A DNA stretch of 64,000 nucleotides, from assembly GCA_964619935.1 (NCBI GenBank), contig CAZUGO010000030.1, forward strand, positions 1 through 64,000, given 5' to 3'. The notes beneath the pieces were generated by a model. The model ran no database searches. It had not been told where the DNA came from and saw only the letters and a list, made by a program, of their open reading frames with translations. The stretch comes from CAZUGO01 sp964619935. Lineage in GTDB: Bacteria; Planctomycetota; Phycisphaerae; UBA1845; CAIVHJ01. Position numbers and translations under genes: made by a program. Shown one piece after another: positions 27,761 through 36,053 of this stretch (position 1 is the stretch's first letter; every line of letters begins with the position of its first letter).

Positions 27761-29342
27761 AGCCCTGGTCGCCGACCCCGATGAGGACACGCGCCGCCTG
27801 TGTCGCGCCATCCTGCAGGAACAGGGCTACCAGGTGGTCGAGGCCAGCCATGCCGAGGACTTGGTCAGCCAGGTCCGAGGCCGGGCGCCCGACATTGTCA
27901 TCGTCGACGCCCATCTCGCCGGAACCTCCGGCAGCAACTCGCTGGATTCGTTGCGCGGATTGATGAGTCATCCGCACGTCCCGGTGATCGTCCTTTCCGA
28001 AATGCGCCACGCGGCCGAAGTGGTCGGCCGCTTGGACTCCACGATCCATGAATACCTGGGCAAGCCGGTCCGGCCGCAGGAATTGCTGGCCCGGCTGGAC
28101 GGGTTGACCAGCCGGGTCGCCGCCTCCCGCGAATTGCAGCTCAAGCGCGATCAACTGGGCGAGCACTCCCGGGTGCTCATGCTGCTCCTGGAGTTCAGCA
28201 GCACGCTGGCCACCGCCGAGTGTCTCGAAGATATTGTCTCAGATACGCTGACCGTGGCGGCTGCGATATTCTCCTGCCAGCGCGCCTGCATCCTCATGCC
28301 CGATCCGGAGAACCGCGTCCTGACTGTTACCGGCTCGATCGGAATGGGGCGGACCCTGGTCGACGCCCTGATCGTCCCGGTGGGCGAAGGGGTCGCCGGC
28401 CGCGTTTATGAATCGGGCGGCCGCATCCTGGTCTCGCACCATCAACCCGTCGCCCAGGCCAGCGTGCACGATTGCGGGCTGTACACCAAGCCGCCGGCCC
28501 TGGCCATTGCCATGCGTGCCTCCTCACACGTCGTCGGCGTGCTCTATCTGGCCGAACGCCTGGCCCAGGGTTTGTTCAACGAGTGCGAACTGGACTACGT
28601 CAGCCTGATCAGCAACTCCTCCGCTGCGGCGATCCACAACGTGCTCAGCCGCCAGGATCGCGAAGATGCCCAGAACGCCCTGACCGTCGCCCTGGCGAGC
28701 CTGGCGGAGCATCGCGATCAAGAAACCGGACAACATCTCGATCGCATGACCGGCTTCTGCATGATCCTGGCCGAGGAGCTTCGCGACCACTCGCCCTATG
28801 GCTCGCAAATCGACGCGACGTTCCTGGAAAACCTCAGCCGAGCCGCCCCGCTGCACGACATCGGCAAGGTCGGCATCCCCGACTACGTGTTGCAGAAACC
28901 GGAGAAACTGACTCATGAGGAACTCGAGATCATGAGACAGCACCCGGTCATCGGGGCCGACACCATCCGCACGGCCCGGGCCCGCTCACCGCACTCGCCG
29001 TTCCTGAAAATGGCCGAGGAAATCACCCAGAACCACCACGAATGGTTCAACGGAAACGGATATCCCTGCGGCGTCCGCGAAGCCCAGATTCCCCTGTCGG
29101 CGCGCATTGCCGCCCTCGCCGACGTCTACGATGCCCTGACTTCCCGCCGCGTCTACAAGCAGGCGATCTGCCATGATCGCGCCCAAAACATGATCGCCGA
29201 GCTGGCCGGACGGCAATTCGACCCCGTTGTCGTGCAGGCCTTCCTGGACTCCGCCGAACGCTTCAAGACCCTGGCCACCGAGTTGAGCGAGGATCTGACC
29301 GTCGATGAAGTCGCCCTGACCGCCAGCATGACCCTCAAGTAA
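27726..29342 (+). CDS. REC-GAF-HD-GYP response regulator (predicted c-di-GMP phosphodiesterase)
   Basis: A 538-residue protein. A receiver-like domain covers residues 10-125 (VADPDEDTR, IVIVDAHLAG with phospho-acceptor Asp, GKPVRPQE). A GAF domain spans about 160-310. The HD-GYP domain (about 315-510) shows HRDQETGQHLDRM, HDIGKVGIPD near 377, HPVIGAD, NHHEWFNGNGYPCG and ADVYDALTS. The metal ligands and the GYP signature are intact, so c-di-GMP hydrolysis is likely. The cognate kinase is not adjacent; the pairing with the upstream GGDEF gene is given by the 35-bp overlap. Confidence 0.92.
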   Translation: MSQCTAAPRPLEALVADPDEDTRRLCRAILQEQGYQVVEASHAEDLVSQVRGRAPDIVIVDAHLAGTSGSNSLDSLRGLMSHPHVPVIVLSEMRHAAEVVGRLDSTIHEYLGKPVRPQELLARLDGLTSRVAASRELQLKRDQLGEHSRVLMLLLEFSSTLATAECLEDIVSDTLTVAAAIFSCQRACILMPDPENRVLTVTGSIGMGRTLVDALIVPVGEGVAGRVYESGGRILVSHHQPVAQASVHDCGLYTKPPALAIAMRASSHVVGVLYLAERLAQGLFNECELDYVSLISNSSAAAIHNVLSRQDREDAQNALTVALASLAEHRDQETGQHLDRMTGFCMILAEELRDHSPYGSQIDATFLENLSRAAPLHDIGKVGIPDYVLQKPEKLTHEELEIMRQHPVIGADTIRTARARSPHSPFLKMAEEITQNHHEWFNGNGYPCGVREAQIPLSARIAALADVYDALTSRRVYKQAICHDRAQNMIAELAGRQFDPVVVQAFLDSAERFKTLATELSEDLTVDEVALTASMTLK

Positions 29343-29411
29343 CCCACCCGGCCCGCGGTGCTCCAGGCCTGCCGGGCAGCCAAGGGGCCCACAACCCCAG
29401 CGAATTGCATT

Positions 29412-29555
29412 TGGTACCACGATTTATACCAAATGAAGATACCATTAGCTCCATTTCGTATCACCATTTTGATCAAATCAAGATACCAAATGGATAAAAT
29501 GAAGATACCATTTGATATAAATGGTGGTACCATAAAAACCAAGGGCCCTGCCATT
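29412..29555. repeat. AT-rich array of degenerate 22-bp direct repeats
   Basis: The tetranucleotide TACC or CACC followed by A recurs at 29440, 29462, 29484, 29506 and 29528, exactly 22 bp apart. Shorter units start at 29415 and 29427. The 16-bp word at 29431-29446 recurs exactly at 29497-29512. Palindromic TGGTACCA copies occur at 29412 and 29525. The island is far more AT-rich than its surroundings. The 22-bp period excludes a simple protein repeat. Candidate roles are a helically phased multi-site protein-binding locus or a mobile-element remnant. Confidence 0.7.
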
Positions 29556-30409
29556 CGGCGGTCCCTGAGCCCGACGCCGCCCTTGACCGGTCCGGCTGAA
29601 GCATGGGGCAGGGCCACGCCGGCGCCCCTGTACACGCTGTACGGCGCCGGGTGGCGCCAGCCAGATGGCATCCGAGCCCCAGGCATCCGCGTGGGGTCAA
29701 AGGACCAGAACCGCACTCGGTCCGTCCGGAAAACCCCATGCGCTGTCGCCCGCAGACCGGGAACAGACCCTGGGCAGGGACGATTTGCGGGTGAAATCAT
29801 AATGGGATGAATGAGTCGCTACCCAGGGAAGTGATCAATCACCCGGGACGCCTTGCGGGCTCCAGTGAAGAAATGAGCGCCCCGGGCGTTATTGCGGTGC
29901 TTGACCGCGATCGATCACAGGTTGTGGCGCCGGCCGGCAAGCGGCGGCGCGGTCGGTTGATGCCGGCAGGGTTCGGGGGGCCGGCCCGTTCAGGTCCCAG
30001 GGCCCGCCGCCAACCGCCGCCGGCTTGCAGTCGAAAAATGCCTGGGCAGGGCGGGCTCCCTCTCCCTCCCCTGAAACGCAGTGCCACACTGCTTCCCTGC
30101 CCCAGGCTTGGAGGATCCAAACCCAGCATGAATGGTAATAGCCCAGGGCAGAGGCGCGCAGGTTCGAAGGTTCCGGAAACCAAAAGGGATGCGTGCCCTG
30201 GGCGTTATGGTGATCTGGTCACATACCACCACTTACCATCATGTTGTACGACAGGGGTGTCGGGCTCGCTCAATCGGCAGGGCCTACTGATGATCCACCA
30301 ACCCCGTCGCTGTGCCTGATTGTATGCCGCCCATCAACTTAAGTCTTTGATCATTAGAGTGAAATCAGCAAAGCGGCGGCGATCCGCATGCTGGCGCGTG
30401 CCGTCGGGC

Positions 30410-30474
30410 GATTCTCGGACCCAGGCCCTCAGCGAGAGCGCTTGCCGCCAGCTTTACGGGCAATGGTGGCCCGC
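30410..30474. repeat. 65-bp direct repeat, copy downstream of the NO reductase gene
   Basis: It matches 32811-32875 at 60 of 65 positions by eye. On the minus strand it encodes the last residues (RATIARKAGGKRSR, stop) homologous to the basic tail of the protein at 32830-33282, but with no gene body attached. It begins 36 bp after the NO reductase stop codon. Confidence 0.85.
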
Positions 30475-30509
30475 GAGAAGCAACTCCAGACCGTCTGTGA
30501 CCGTTCACC

Positions 30510-32810
30510 CTACGCCGGCCGGCCGGCGGTGCGCGGCGAGCCACGCATCGCCTTGGCCTCCGCCCGGACCGACCAGCCCGTCTTCAGGCCGAGGACGAAC
30601 CAGCCCAAAGCCAGCACCCCGGTGGCGAAGAGGGTGTCTCCGACCACGCGCATCCAGCGCAGGGTGTCCATGATCGGCGTCTGCATGAATTCGGCCGATC
30701 GGGCGTACCACATGCCGCGCTCGACGCTGGCCCACGTCTGGAGCAACCCGACCGGCAGCAGGCTCAGCAGCACCATCAACGCCAATCCGATGTTGATCGC
30801 CCAGAACGCATAAGCCAGGGCGCCCGTGCGCCATTCCAGTCGGGTGGCCAGGCCCTTCAGGCAAAACAGCATCAAGCCAATGCCCAACATGCCATACACC
30901 CCGAACAGGGCGGCGTGACCGTGCACCGGCGTGGTGTTCAATCCCTGCATGTAATACAGGGCGATGGGCGGATTGATGAGGAATCCGAAGAGTCCCGCGC
31001 CGACCAGGTTCCAGAAAGCCACCGCGACGAAGAAGCAAATAGGCCACTTGTACGCCTGGACCCACGGCTTCGCGCGACTCAGTGTGAGGTTCTCGTAGGC
31101 CTCGAACCCGATGAGTACCAAAGGCACGACCTCAAGCGCGCTGAACACGGCGCCCAGAGCCAGTATGGCCGTCGGCGTACCCGTGAAATATAGATGGTGG
31201 AACGTCCCGATGATTCCGCCGCTCAGGAAGATCGTCGTGGAGAACAGCACCGCGGCAGTGGCAGTGCCCACGCGCAACAGCCCCATCCGCGTGAACAGAA
31301 ACGCGATAACCACCGTAGCGAAAACTTCGAAGAATCCCTCCACCCACAGGTGGACGACCCACCACCTCCAGTACTCGGCGATCGCCAGGTTGGTCTGCCG
31401 GCCCCACATCAGGCCCGCTCCGTAAAAGAGCGCGATGGCCGCCGAGGCGATCATGAACAGGCCCAGCAGATGGCGGTGTTCGGTCGGCTTGCGGATGGCG
31501 GGCCACATCGCCCGACCCATCAGGAACAGCCACAGGAACAAGCCCACAAACAGGAAGATCTGCCAGAACCGTCCCAGGTCGACGTACTCGTAACCCTGGT
31601 GGCCGAACCAAAAATTGGCCTCCAGACCCAGGCGCTGCTGCACTCCGAACCACTGCCCCGCCATCGAACCGACGACGATGACCAGAAGGCAAGCGAACAA
31701 CGCGTTGACACCCAGCCGCTGGAACTTCGGTTCATAGCCGGAGACCGCCGGGGCCATGAACAGTCCCGTCGCCAGCCAGGCGGTGGCGATCCAGAAAATG
31801 GCGAGCTGCGTGTGCCACGTTCGCGTGACGGCGTAGGGCAGGTACTCGGCCAGCGGGAAGCCGTAGAAGCCGGAGCCCTCCACCGCGTAATGCGCGGTCA
31901 CGGCGCCGAGTCCGACCTGCGCGACGATCAGCGCCGCCACCACCCAGAAGTACTTGAGCGTGGCCCGCATGGACGGCGTGGGTTTCAGGGCCAGCAGCGG
32001 GTCCTCGGCGGGTGCGCCGTTGGGTTCGTCCCCGTCCTTCCGCTGAACCGCGAAGTACCACGCCAATGCCCCGATTCCGGCCAGCAGCAGCACGAAACTG
32101 ATGACCGACCAGACGACGATCGAGCCCGTCGGACGGTTTCCGACCAGCGCTTCAGGCGGCCAGTTGTTCGTGTAGCTGATGGTCGAACCCGGGCGCTCCG
32201 TCACGCACGCCCACGAGGCCCAAAAAAAGAACGCGTTGAGCGCCTGCTGACGCTGCGGGTCCTTGATCGCATTTGCGGGAATCGCGTAGGCATCGCGTAG
32301 ATCGGCCAGCGCCGGATCATCACCGAACAGTGCCGCGTAATGGGTGCCTACCTCACCGATCACGCCAGCCCGATCGGCGGAGACGGTCAGTTGCTTCAGC
32401 GATGGGTCGAACGTATTCGCCCGAAGTTCCTGCTTCAGGCGCGCCTGCAACACCGCCTGATCTTCCGGCGGCAGATCGGCGAACGATTGACCGTGGTCAC
32501 GGTCGGCCCACCGGTCCAGGAGTGCAGTGGCCTCGCGGTGCAACCAGTCCGCCGACCAGTCCGGCGCGACGTAGGCGCCGTGTCCCCAGACCGTGCCGAC
32601 CTCCTGCCCGCCCATGGATTGCCAGACGTTCTGCCCGTCCTTGATCTGCTGGCCGGTAAGGATCACCTTGCCGTCGGGGGTGACAACTTGTGCGGGAACC
32701 GGCGGCGCCTCACGGTAGAGTTCCCGGCCGTAGTAGCCCAGGACGGCGAAGGACACGACAACCACCGCGCCGAACGCGAACCAGTGTCTGGAGTAGGAAT
32801 TACGTGTCAT
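30510..32810 (-). CDS. norB: Quinol-dependent nitric oxide reductase (qNor)
   Basis: A 766-residue membrane protein that reduces NO to N2O with electrons from quinol. The extended N-terminal region (one TM helix then about 200 extracytoplasmic residues, GGQEVGTVWGHGAYVAPDW) is the qNor-specific fusion that replaces NorC. The catalytic core shows VVHLWVEGFFEVF, TFHHLYFTGTP and VHGHAALFGVYGMLGIG with heme/FeB histidines and the conserved glutamates. The ATG at 32810 starts the protein right at the edge of a 65-bp repeat. No other denitrification genes are in the window, so detoxification or a truncated denitrification chain is likely. Confidence 0.93.
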   Translation of the reverse strand: MTRNSYSRHWFAFGAVVVVSFAVLGYYGRELYREAPPVPAQVVTPDGKVILTGQQIKDGQNVWQSMGGQEVGTVWGHGAYVAPDWSADWLHREATALLDRWADRDHGQSFADLPPEDQAVLQARLKQELRANTFDPSLKQLTVSADRAGVIGEVGTHYAALFGDDPALADLRDAYAIPANAIKDPQRQQALNAFFFWASWACVTERPGSTISYTNNWPPEALVGNRPTGSIVVWSVISFVLLLAGIGALAWYFAVQRKDGDEPNGAPAEDPLLALKPTPSMRATLKYFWVVAALIVAQVGLGAVTAHYAVEGSGFYGFPLAEYLPYAVTRTWHTQLAIFWIATAWLATGLFMAPAVSGYEPKFQRLGVNALFACLLVIVVGSMAGQWFGVQQRLGLEANFWFGHQGYEYVDLGRFWQIFLFVGLFLWLFLMGRAMWPAIRKPTEHRHLLGLFMIASAAIALFYGAGLMWGRQTNLAIAEYWRWWVVHLWVEGFFEVFATVVIAFLFTRMGLLRVGTATAAVLFSTTIFLSGGIIGTFHHLYFTGTPTAILALGAVFSALEVVPLVLIGFEAYENLTLSRAKPWVQAYKWPICFFVAVAFWNLVGAGLFGFLINPPIALYYMQGLNTTPVHGHAALFGVYGMLGIGLMLFCLKGLATRLEWRTGALAYAFWAINIGLALMVLLSLLPVGLLQTWASVERGMWYARSAEFMQTPIMDTLRWMRVVGDTLFATGVLALGWFVLGLKTGWSVRAEAKAMRGSPRTAGRPA

Positions 32811-32875
32811 GATTCTCGGACCCAGGCCCTCAACGAGAGCGCTTACCGCGAGCTTTACGGCTAATGGTGGCCCGC
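32811..32875. repeat. 65-bp direct repeat, copy upstream of the NO reductase gene
   Basis: It spans the last 15 codons of the small gene at 32830-33282, that gene's stop codon, and the 19 bp up to the base before the NO reductase start. The partner copy is at 30410-30474, in the same orientation, with five mismatches. Confidence 0.85.
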
Positions 32876-33282
32876 TTGGCGGCCAACTTCCGGCCCCCCC
32901 GGGCAACGGACTTCTTGCGGGTGGCCGCCCGTGTGGATGACGCCGGTTGCTTGGCGGTGCCGCCGGAAGCAGGCGCCCCGGCCGGCGGCGGGGCGGGCGG
33001 CGGCGGTGGCGAGGCGGACGCAGCAGGGCAAATCGATTCTGCCAGGGCCCGGGCCTGGCGCAGCGGCAGGAACGGGTTGTCGCTGATCTTGGTGACACAC
33101 AGCGGCGCTTCGCCCACAATGCTGACCACCGGAAGGTACCCGTTGCCGTCGCCCAAGACCCGCAGGATGTGCCCATTCCAGTCGCACACGTAACACCCGG
33201 GTCCGGAGATGGCCTCTGCGGCGACCTTCTGTCCCAGGACGGGGGTCGTGGGCTCTATCCCTGGAAACGGGACCAAGCTCAT
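32830..33282 (-). CDS. Small protein with basic, histone-H1-like C-terminal tail
   Basis: 150 residues (ATG at 33282, AGGAG 8 nt upstream). Residues 1-85 form an unrecognised domain (CYVCDWNGHILRVLGDGNGYLPVVSI region) with two close Cys. A Pro/Ala-rich linker and a strongly basic tail rich in Lys/Arg/Ala (RKKSVARGG, KLAAKRAT, SRKARGKRSR) follow. The tail suggests nucleic-acid or polyanion binding. The gene precedes the NO reductase by 19 bp in the same direction, so the two may be cotranscribed. No family is recognised. Confidence 0.7.
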   Translation of the reverse strand: MSLVPFPGIEPTTPVLGQKVAAEAISGPGCYVCDWNGHILRVLGDGNGYLPVVSIVGEAPLCVTKISDNPFLPLRQARALAESICPAASASPPPPPAPPPAGAPASGGTAKQPASSTRAATRKKSVARGGRKLAAKRATISRKARGKRSR

Positions 33283-33487
33283 CGGTGATTCTCCTACGGG
33301 CGCCTTGTTCCAGATCGCCGGCAACCGCTCAGGCGGCAGCACCGCCGGCACACTAGGCTAACCCCTCAGCGGCGTGAACTCCAGGCCCCCACTTCGGCAA
33401 TGGGGTCCGCCGCCGCGCCTGACGCAAAGGAGTTCCGGTTCAACGGTGGCGCGGGGAGCGCGGGCAGCTGCGAGGGTCCGGGTGCCG

Positions 33488-34864
33488 TCAGCGGTCCTGT
33501 GGCTGGAGGGTTCGGACGACCCGCACCGCAGCGCCGTCGTCGAGGGTGTCGAGATCATCGCAAATCACCTGCATCCCCGGAGTGATCCCGCTGCGCACTT
33601 CCACCGACTTGTCGCCACGGGCGCCGAGGGTCACCGGGTTGGCCACGGCTTTGTCGTCGTGCACGGTGAACACCACCGCCTGGTCGCTGCCCGGCGTCAG
33701 CTTGACGGCCGCCTTGGGCAACCAGGTGCCGGCCACGGCCGCCGCGTTGCTATCGGCGGACGCCGCGGCCAGGAACTCGACCTTGGCCGACCCGCCGACC
33801 CGCAAGCCGGGCCCGGGATCCAGAATCCGCACCTTGACCTGCACGGTGGCCTTAGAATAATCCCCGACCGGATCGATCCACAGAATCGAACCCCGGTACA
33901 CTCGCGAGCGGTCGGCGTCGGGGGTGACGCGCACCGGGTGCCCCGCGGACAGCCGGCCGATGTCGCGTTCGCTGACGTCAATCTCAACGCGCAGCCGGGT
34001 CATGTCGGCGATCTCGACCAGTTGGGCGTTGGCATTGGCCCCCCGGCCGCCTTCGGCAGCCAGAAAATCACCCACCTGGGCATTACGCTCCAGCACCACG
34101 CCGGCAATCGGCGCCCGGATCGCACAATCGTCGAGCCGCTTCTGGGCCAGCACCAAGCTGGCCTGGGCGGCGCGCAGATCCGAACCGGCCATCTCGATCG
34201 CGGAGGCTGCGGCATCGACGGCCGCGCGGGCGGCAGCCAACGCCGCCTCGGCCGCCTCGCATTCGTTCTTGCTGTTGAAGAACTCGAAATCGCCGACCTG
34301 CCCGTGATCGTGCAGCCGTTGCAGCCGCTCGTAGTTACGCTTCTCGAATTCGTAGCGGGCCAACTGTTCGTCGGCGTTCGAGCGGATCCGAACCTGCTCG
34401 GCCCGGGCCCGGGCCACCTCGAACGCGCGGCGATCGCCGGTCGCCGCCGCCTCATCGCGTAACGCCCGGTAGGCCACTTCTTCGATCCGGGCCAGCACCT
34501 GGTCGGCCTGCACCTGGTCGCCCTGCTCCACCAGCATTTTCACGATCTGGCCGGAGACCTTGGTGGCGACCTTGACCTGAAAGTCACTGACGATTCTGCC
34601 TGAGGCCACCAGGGTGATCGCCGGGTCGGACGTCGGGCGCTGGCCGACGGTCAACACGCTCACTTCGACCACCGGCGTCGAAATGGCCATGACGATGTTC
34701 CTGCCCGTGGTGCGGTAGTACCACAGCCCCGCGGCCACGCAGACGGCCAGCACGCCCGTGGCGATCCCGGTCAGGGGCAGCCAGCCGCGCCCGCCGCCGC
34801 GCGGTCGCTGGTGCGGCTCGATGGCCAGTCTGGAGAGTCCGGAACCTCCGCGCTCGGCTGTCAC
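33488..34864 (-). CDS. HlyD/MacA-type membrane fusion (periplasmic adaptor) protein
   Basis: 458 residues from a GTG start. An N-terminal membrane segment (about residues 28-50) is followed by a barrel-sandwich half-motif (VATKVSGQIVKMLVEQGDQV), an alpha-helical hairpin rich in Ala/Glu/Arg (about 110-220), the returning lipoyl half (AIRAPIAGVVLERNAQVGDF) and a beta-barrel domain. It bridges the ABC permeases encoded just upstream to the outer envelope. It is the last gene of a four-gene export operon. The substrate is unknown. Confidence 0.88.
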   Translation of the reverse strand: MTAERGGSGLSRLAIEPHQRPRGGGRGWLPLTGIATGVLAVCVAAGLWYYRTTGRNIVMAISTPVVEVSVLTVGQRPTSDPAITLVASGRIVSDFQVKVATKVSGQIVKMLVEQGDQVQADQVLARIEEVAYRALRDEAAATGDRRAFEVARARAEQVRIRSNADEQLARYEFEKRNYERLQRLHDHGQVGDFEFFNSKNECEAAEAALAAARAAVDAAASAIEMAGSDLRAAQASLVLAQKRLDDCAIRAPIAGVVLERNAQVGDFLAAEGGRGANANAQLVEIADMTRLRVEIDVSERDIGRLSAGHPVRVTPDADRSRVYRGSILWIDPVGDYSKATVQVKVRILDPGPGLRVGGSAKVEFLAAASADSNAAAVAGTWLPKAAVKLTPGSDQAVVFTVHDDKAVANPVTLGARGDKSVEVRSGITPGMQVICDDLDTLDDGAAVRVVRTLQPQDR

Positions 34865-34879
34865 TGGTCGGTCCCCATC

Positions 34880-36052
34880 CTATTGCTCGCGCAGGGCCAC
34901 CACGATCCGCATCCTGGCGGCACGCCAGGCGGGCATGATCGAGCCCACGAACCCGATGACCACGGCGACCCCCAATGACGTCCCGATGATCTTGGGTGTG
35001 ATCGCCAGCGAATAGCTGACCGTCGTGAAGGTGGTCGGCAACATGTTCTTCTGGACGCCGTCGGACAGCAGGCTGAGGGCGCAGCCCAACAGGCCGCCGC
35101 CGAAGGCCAGTAGCATGCCTTCCAGGACGAAGGCCACCAGGATGTTGTTCCGCCCGAAGCCCAGCGCCCGCAGCATGCCGATTTCGCCGGTGCGCCCGGC
35201 CACGGCGGCATACATGGTATTGGCCACCGCAAACGCCGCGGCGACGCCCATGATGACGATCATGGCCACCGCCAGAACCTGGTTGGTGTTCTGGTTGGTG
35301 TTGATGTCGGTGAAGTACTCCCGTTCGGTCTTGGCGGTCAGTTCGACACTGGGGCCCTCGATGAAGGCGATGGCCTCGCGGCCGGCCGGTTCATCGGCCA
35401 CCAGCAGCCGGGCCGACGAGTATCCGCCGCGCCCGTAGACGTCGCGCAGGGTCTCGACGTAGCCCCAGACCTCGCTGTCGGCAGCCGTGCCGCCGCTGCT
35501 GAAGATGCCCACCACCTCGAACCTGCGGATGCCGCGCGTGCCGATCTGAATAAAGTCGCCCAGGCCATAGTCCTGGTACTGGCCGTGGGCCGCCTCCCCG
35601 ACCACGACCTCGTAGGTCCCGGCCTTGAACGGCCGACCCTCAATAATCTTCACCTTGTCGTGGCGCACCTGGCAGGCCTTCTCGAAGTCGACGCCGCGCA
35701 CGCAGGTATTGACCGCCACCTCGCGGTCTCCCTTGGCGAAGGCGCTGCTGATGCCGACCAACTCCGGGCTGATGATCGGGCCGGACGCGTCCCGCACCGC
35801 GGTGGGGGTCATCTCCAACCGATTGACCACATCATTGGGCAAACCGGAGATGGTCTCGTTGGAGGCCGACTGGCTGATCACGAGAATGGTGTTGCGATCG
35901 CCGGTGGCCACCATGGTGTCAAACGCGCTATCGGTCACCGCCTGGAGATAGGCAAAGGCCCCAATGACAATCGCGATCAGCCCGATCGATGACCAGGTAC
36001 TGGTCGGTCGCGCCATCAGGCTCAGCAGGTTGTAACGAAACGGCAAGGCCAA
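34880..36052 (-). CDS. FtsX/MacB-like ABC transporter permease (second)
   Basis: About 390 residues from a TTG start at 36052, which gives the family-typical start LALPFRYNLLSL. It has one N-terminal TM helix, a large extracytoplasmic MacB-like domain and three C-terminal TM helices (AVAMIVIMGVAAAFAVANTMYAAV, GEIGMLRALGFGRNNIL). The first codon overlaps the end of the preceding permease, so translation is coupled. Two non-identical permeases imply a heterodimer, as in LolCE-like or MacB-like exporters. Confidence 0.87.
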   Translation of the reverse strand: MALPFRYNLLSLMARPTSTWSSIGLIAIVIGAFAYLQAVTDSAFDTMVATGDRNTILVISQSASNETISGLPNDVVNRLEMTPTAVRDASGPIISPELVGISSAFAKGDREVAVNTCVRGVDFEKACQVRHDKVKIIEGRPFKAGTYEVVVGEAAHGQYQDYGLGDFIQIGTRGIRRFEVVGIFSSGGTAADSEVWGYVETLRDVYGRGGYSSARLLVADEPAGREAIAFIEGPSVELTAKTEREYFTDINTNQNTNQVLAVAMIVIMGVAAAFAVANTMYAAVAGRTGEIGMLRALGFGRNNILVAFVLEGMLLAFGGGLLGCALSLLSDGVQKNMLPTTFTTVSYSLAITPKIIGTSLGVAVVIGFVGSIMPAWRAARMRIVVALREQ

Positions 36053-36053
36053 T

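Larger units (their letters stand above)
29343..30509. other. 1.17 kb intergenic region with an AT-rich 22-bp repeat island
   Basis: No open frame here has recognisable motifs or a good ribosome-binding site. The first part contains an AT-rich island with 22-bp periodicity (29412-29555). The centre is GC-rich and featureless to my reading. The end (30410-30474) is a 65-bp copy of the sequence upstream of the NO reductase gene. Coding remnants are possible but not demonstrable by eye. Confidence 0.55.

Noticed and set aside
29412..29555. CRISPR interpretation of the 22-bp array
   Set aside because: Units are degenerate and contiguous with no unique spacers of regular length, and no cas genes are in the window.
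29358..29810. Open frames of 150 (plus) and 215 (minus) codons across the AT-rich 22-bp array
   Set aside because: The repeat unit is not a multiple of three and the predicted proteins change character abruptly at the array edges, so coding is unlikely.
30150..30240. tRNA-like GGTTCGAA word
   Set aside because: No T-arm or acceptor stem pairing can be built around it, so it is not a tRNA.
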